This document shows, in pieces, positions 61,666-64,000 of a stretch of DNA of 64,000 bases. Source of the DNA: Hormiphora californensis (Eukaryota > Ctenophora > Tentaculata > Cydippida > Pleurobrachiidae); the NCBI GenBank assembly GCA_020137815.1, contig CM035354.1, forward strand, positions 5,515,423 through 5,579,422. The letters are read 5' to 3'. Within the stretch, counting starts at the first letter, position 1, and each line of letters opens with the position of its first letter. The notes below the pieces were generated by a model, which saw only the letters and a list, made by a program, of their open reading frames with translations, was not told the origin of the DNA and searched no databases. The position numbers and the translations under genes were made by a program.

Positions 61666-64000
61666 TTAGATTAGATTAATGTCATTGGTTAAACTACAAA
61701 ACCGAGTCCATTTATTCCCCCTGAACCCCCTGATGGAAATGAGTACAGTTTTTAGGAGTGAGAAAGAAAGTCGTAGTCTGATATAACGCACGCTATCATT
61801 ATAGGTATGCCCGGTTTTGTCGGCGAGACGGTTCGCAAGCTTCTTGTAAAATACCTCGGCTCTTGGACCCATGACCCCAGTTGTTGAGAAAACCAGTGGA
61901 GTGAAAGTTGCTTTCTCCACCTCAACTACTCGTGCATCATAATGAAGTACTTTTTCTCGCTCATGCCGCTTGATGGTGTTTTTGAGTGGCTGAGAAATGT
62001 TGTTTGTTGTTGTATGCGCCTCCGCTTCCAATCCTCTACTTGTGATTTTATCCCGTCCGGCAGCCAGTTCCTCACGCCCGAGAAGGACGGAGCTCAGGTT
62101 CCAGAGTTTCCTCTTTCCCCCGGGAGAGTTTTCTTCCTCCGTCTTATGTCCATGGTTTTGGAGATAAGGGTGGAATCGTCTCCCATAACTATCTTAACAG
62201 GTCCCATGAAGAGGACCGCACCAGCACTGTTTTCACATTGTGCCAGTCTCGGATATCTCCAGCGACCCTTGGTGAGTGGCATCTCAGCATTGATCGCTCT
62301 AGATGTGGCCTTGGCTAGGACAATTCGGACGCTCCATTGACTATGGCACCTTTGTAGATTTTGCGCTGCCAACCTCTGATTTGTAATCAGTACTCCATGT
62401 GGGTTCATGGAACATCACTTTTTGTTCGTGATGCAGATGCAGCGTCCGGCCGTTCATGGGGTAGTTAGGGCAGGTTCCTTCCCAATTAACGGAACTCTGG
62501 CGTGTGAAATGTTTAGTGGGTTAGGTATCTATGTGCGTCACTCATAGAAATTTGTTTTGTAGCATGGGATAGTGGTTTGTTCTGTTTGTTGATCAGGTTT
62601 TTGTGGAGGCTTGTTTGTTGGTAGAGAGTGATGATGTTGGTTTGTTACCTTCATCGTTTGGGGGGTAATCGCCATTTGGGAATCTCCTACGCTTCTCATG
62701 GACTTTTGAAGAAGCGTAGGTAGTAGCGAGGCTACTGGTTAGTGTAGTTTCTCCCTGTTGGGCTACGGAAACACCCCTTGAGTTTATCTCGACCTCGGCG
62801 TGGGAATTTTGCCGAGAGTCGGTGGTAGCTAACCAGTTATGACCTAGCTTGTTAGACCTTTTATACCTGTCCAGAGGCTAGGTGGACAGAAGGTAGAGGG
62901 AGGCCAGTTGAGATTAGACCTCCTCCAGCCTGGACTTTTGCTGGAGGACGGGTTTTGGCCGGTATTTAGCCATCTACTTTGGCCCAGTGCACAAGGCTGG
63001 GGAGATGGTGTAATACCGGCCGGGGGTATCTCTATTCAGAGAGAGATGAGTCATGAGCGGATTAGAGAAAGGAAGAGAGAAAAACACACCACCCAAGGAG
63101 GGCAGCTCTGTTTCCTTGGAGTGGTATGTGAGATGCTCCAGGCAGTTCAATAGCTTCATGGTTTACCTCGGGGTATGCCGGGTCACCCCTGAAGATTCCC
63201 TGCCTGGTCTGTAGGACACTATTGCTATCTAAAAAATAGACATTAGCCGCGGCCTGCATCTCAAGGGCGAGGGAAGGAATCTCACCCTCCTGAGAAATGT
63301 TAGTAGGTGCCAGGCTATTGAAGACTACGGAAACACCCCTTGAGTTTATCTCGACCTCGGCGTGGGAATTTTGCCGAGAGTCGGTGGTAGCTAACCAGTT
63401 ATGACCTAGCTTGTTAGACCTTTTATACCTGTCCAGAGGCTAGGTGGACAGAAGGTAGAGGGAGGCCAGTTGAGATTAGACCTCCTCCAGCCTGGACTTT
63501 TGCTGGAGGACGGGTTTTGGCCGGTATTTAGCCATCTACTTTGGCCCAGTGCACAAGGCTGGGGAGATGGTGTAATACCGGCCGGGGGTATCTCTATTCA
63601 GAGAGAGATGAGTCATGAGCGGATTAGAGAAAGGAAGAGAGAAAAACACACCACCCAAGGAGGGCAGCTCTGTTTCCTTGGAGTGGTATGTGAGATGCTC
63701 CAGGCAGTTCAAGAGCTTCATGGTTTACCCCGGGGTATGCCGGGTCACCCCTGAAGATTCCCTGCCTGGTCTGTAGGATACTATTGCTATCTAAAAAATA
63801 GACATTAGCCGCGGCCTGCATCTCAAGGGCGAGGGAAGGAATCTCACCCTCCTGAGAAATGTTAGTAGGTGCCAGGCTATTGAAGACTCGGATGTCAGTG
63901 AATACCATATCGAGGTCACTCCACACATTCCGGGCAGAAACATCCAAACGGGCACTGTTAACAGTGATAGCAGATTTGAATTGGAATGTTTCACCAGTTA
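61666..64000 (-). pseudogene. Broken retrotransposon reverse-transcriptase C-terminal region
   Basis: Minus strand. At 63850-63990 the frame reads RLDVSARNVWSDLDMVFTDI and RVFNSLAPTNIS. At 61666-62000 a second frame reads NTIKRHEREKVLHYDARVVE, then FTPLVFSTTGVMGP and RLRLSFSLLKTVLISIRG. In related elements these two pieces are adjacent, forming the conserved C-terminal tail downstream of the reverse transcriptase. Here they are separated by about 1.85 kb. The word CTGAGAAATGTT lies at both junctions (61990-62001 and 63852-63863), as a target duplication would. The rest of the element lies beyond the right edge of the window, if present. Family assignment is from remembered sequence pattern and should be checked. 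Confidence 0.7.
62763..63886. repeat. 562-bp tandem duplication
   Basis: Two almost identical copies (62763-63324 and 63325-63886) with only a few substitutions, for example near 63151/63713 and 63168/63730. Each copy contains one CTGAGAAATGTT word at its right end and a hairpin-prone stretch GACCTCCTCCAGCCTGG..CTGGAGGACG. The identity implies a recent duplication within the insertion that splits the retrotransposon fragment. Confidence 0.93.

Overview
This is an animal nuclear genome window. Genes have short introns with canonical GT-AG ends, there is no bacterial gene organisation, and dinucleotide microsatellites, tRNA-derived SINEs, terminal-inverted-repeat (TIR) elements and very large palindromes fill the space between genes. 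The identifiable proteins (NDR-type kinase, REV1, an anoctamin, TMEM170, an SVOP-like transporter, class A GPCRs, thrombospondin-repeat protein) are animal-type. A compact, repeat-rich invertebrate, possibly an early-branching marine animal such as a sponge or cnidarian, fits best; I cannot name the species.

Layout. Bases 1-22.7 kb carry no gene I can support. They hold (CT)n/(GA)n and (TAG)n arrays, a 3.9-kb element with 285-bp TIRs and a second palindrome nested in it, a 2.5-kb inverted minisatellite whose consensus looks corrupted, a 1.27-kb palindrome inserted in a TAG array, and the first copy of an 0.83-kb TIR element with 8-bp target duplications. From 22.7 to 39.98 kb come an intronless SVOP-like transporter (-), a SINE, the second copy of the TIR element, an intact GPCR (+), a five-exon EF-hand protein (-), a frameshifted GPCR relative (+) and the last two exons of an unknown single-pass membrane protein (+).

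From 40.8 to 59.9 kb lies the gene-dense part, mostly on the minus strand: TMEM170 (3 exons), a 15-exon anoctamin spanning more than 10 kb, intronless REV1, and an 8-exon NDR (STK38-like) kinase whose start is only 144 bp after the REV1 stop. A thrombospondin-repeat gene sits on the opposite strand inside one anoctamin intron. Exon boundaries were derived by hand; every splice junction given for the anoctamin, NDR kinase, EF-hand and TMEM170 genes preserves reading phase. The last 4 kb hold a broken retrotransposon reverse-transcriptase tail split by an insertion, and a 562-bp tandem duplication.

The most notable signals are an anoctamin intron whose 5' splice site is the first unit of a 24-bp minisatellite, so that the splice donor is repeated about 15 times in frame; nested palindromic elements with TA targets; a composite insertion inside a SINE; and dispersed short repeat families in introns. 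Several stretches (about 2.4-4.1, 9.5-13.4, 33.0-33.85 and 34.1-34.3 kb) look like low-accuracy consensus and should not be used for gene calls.
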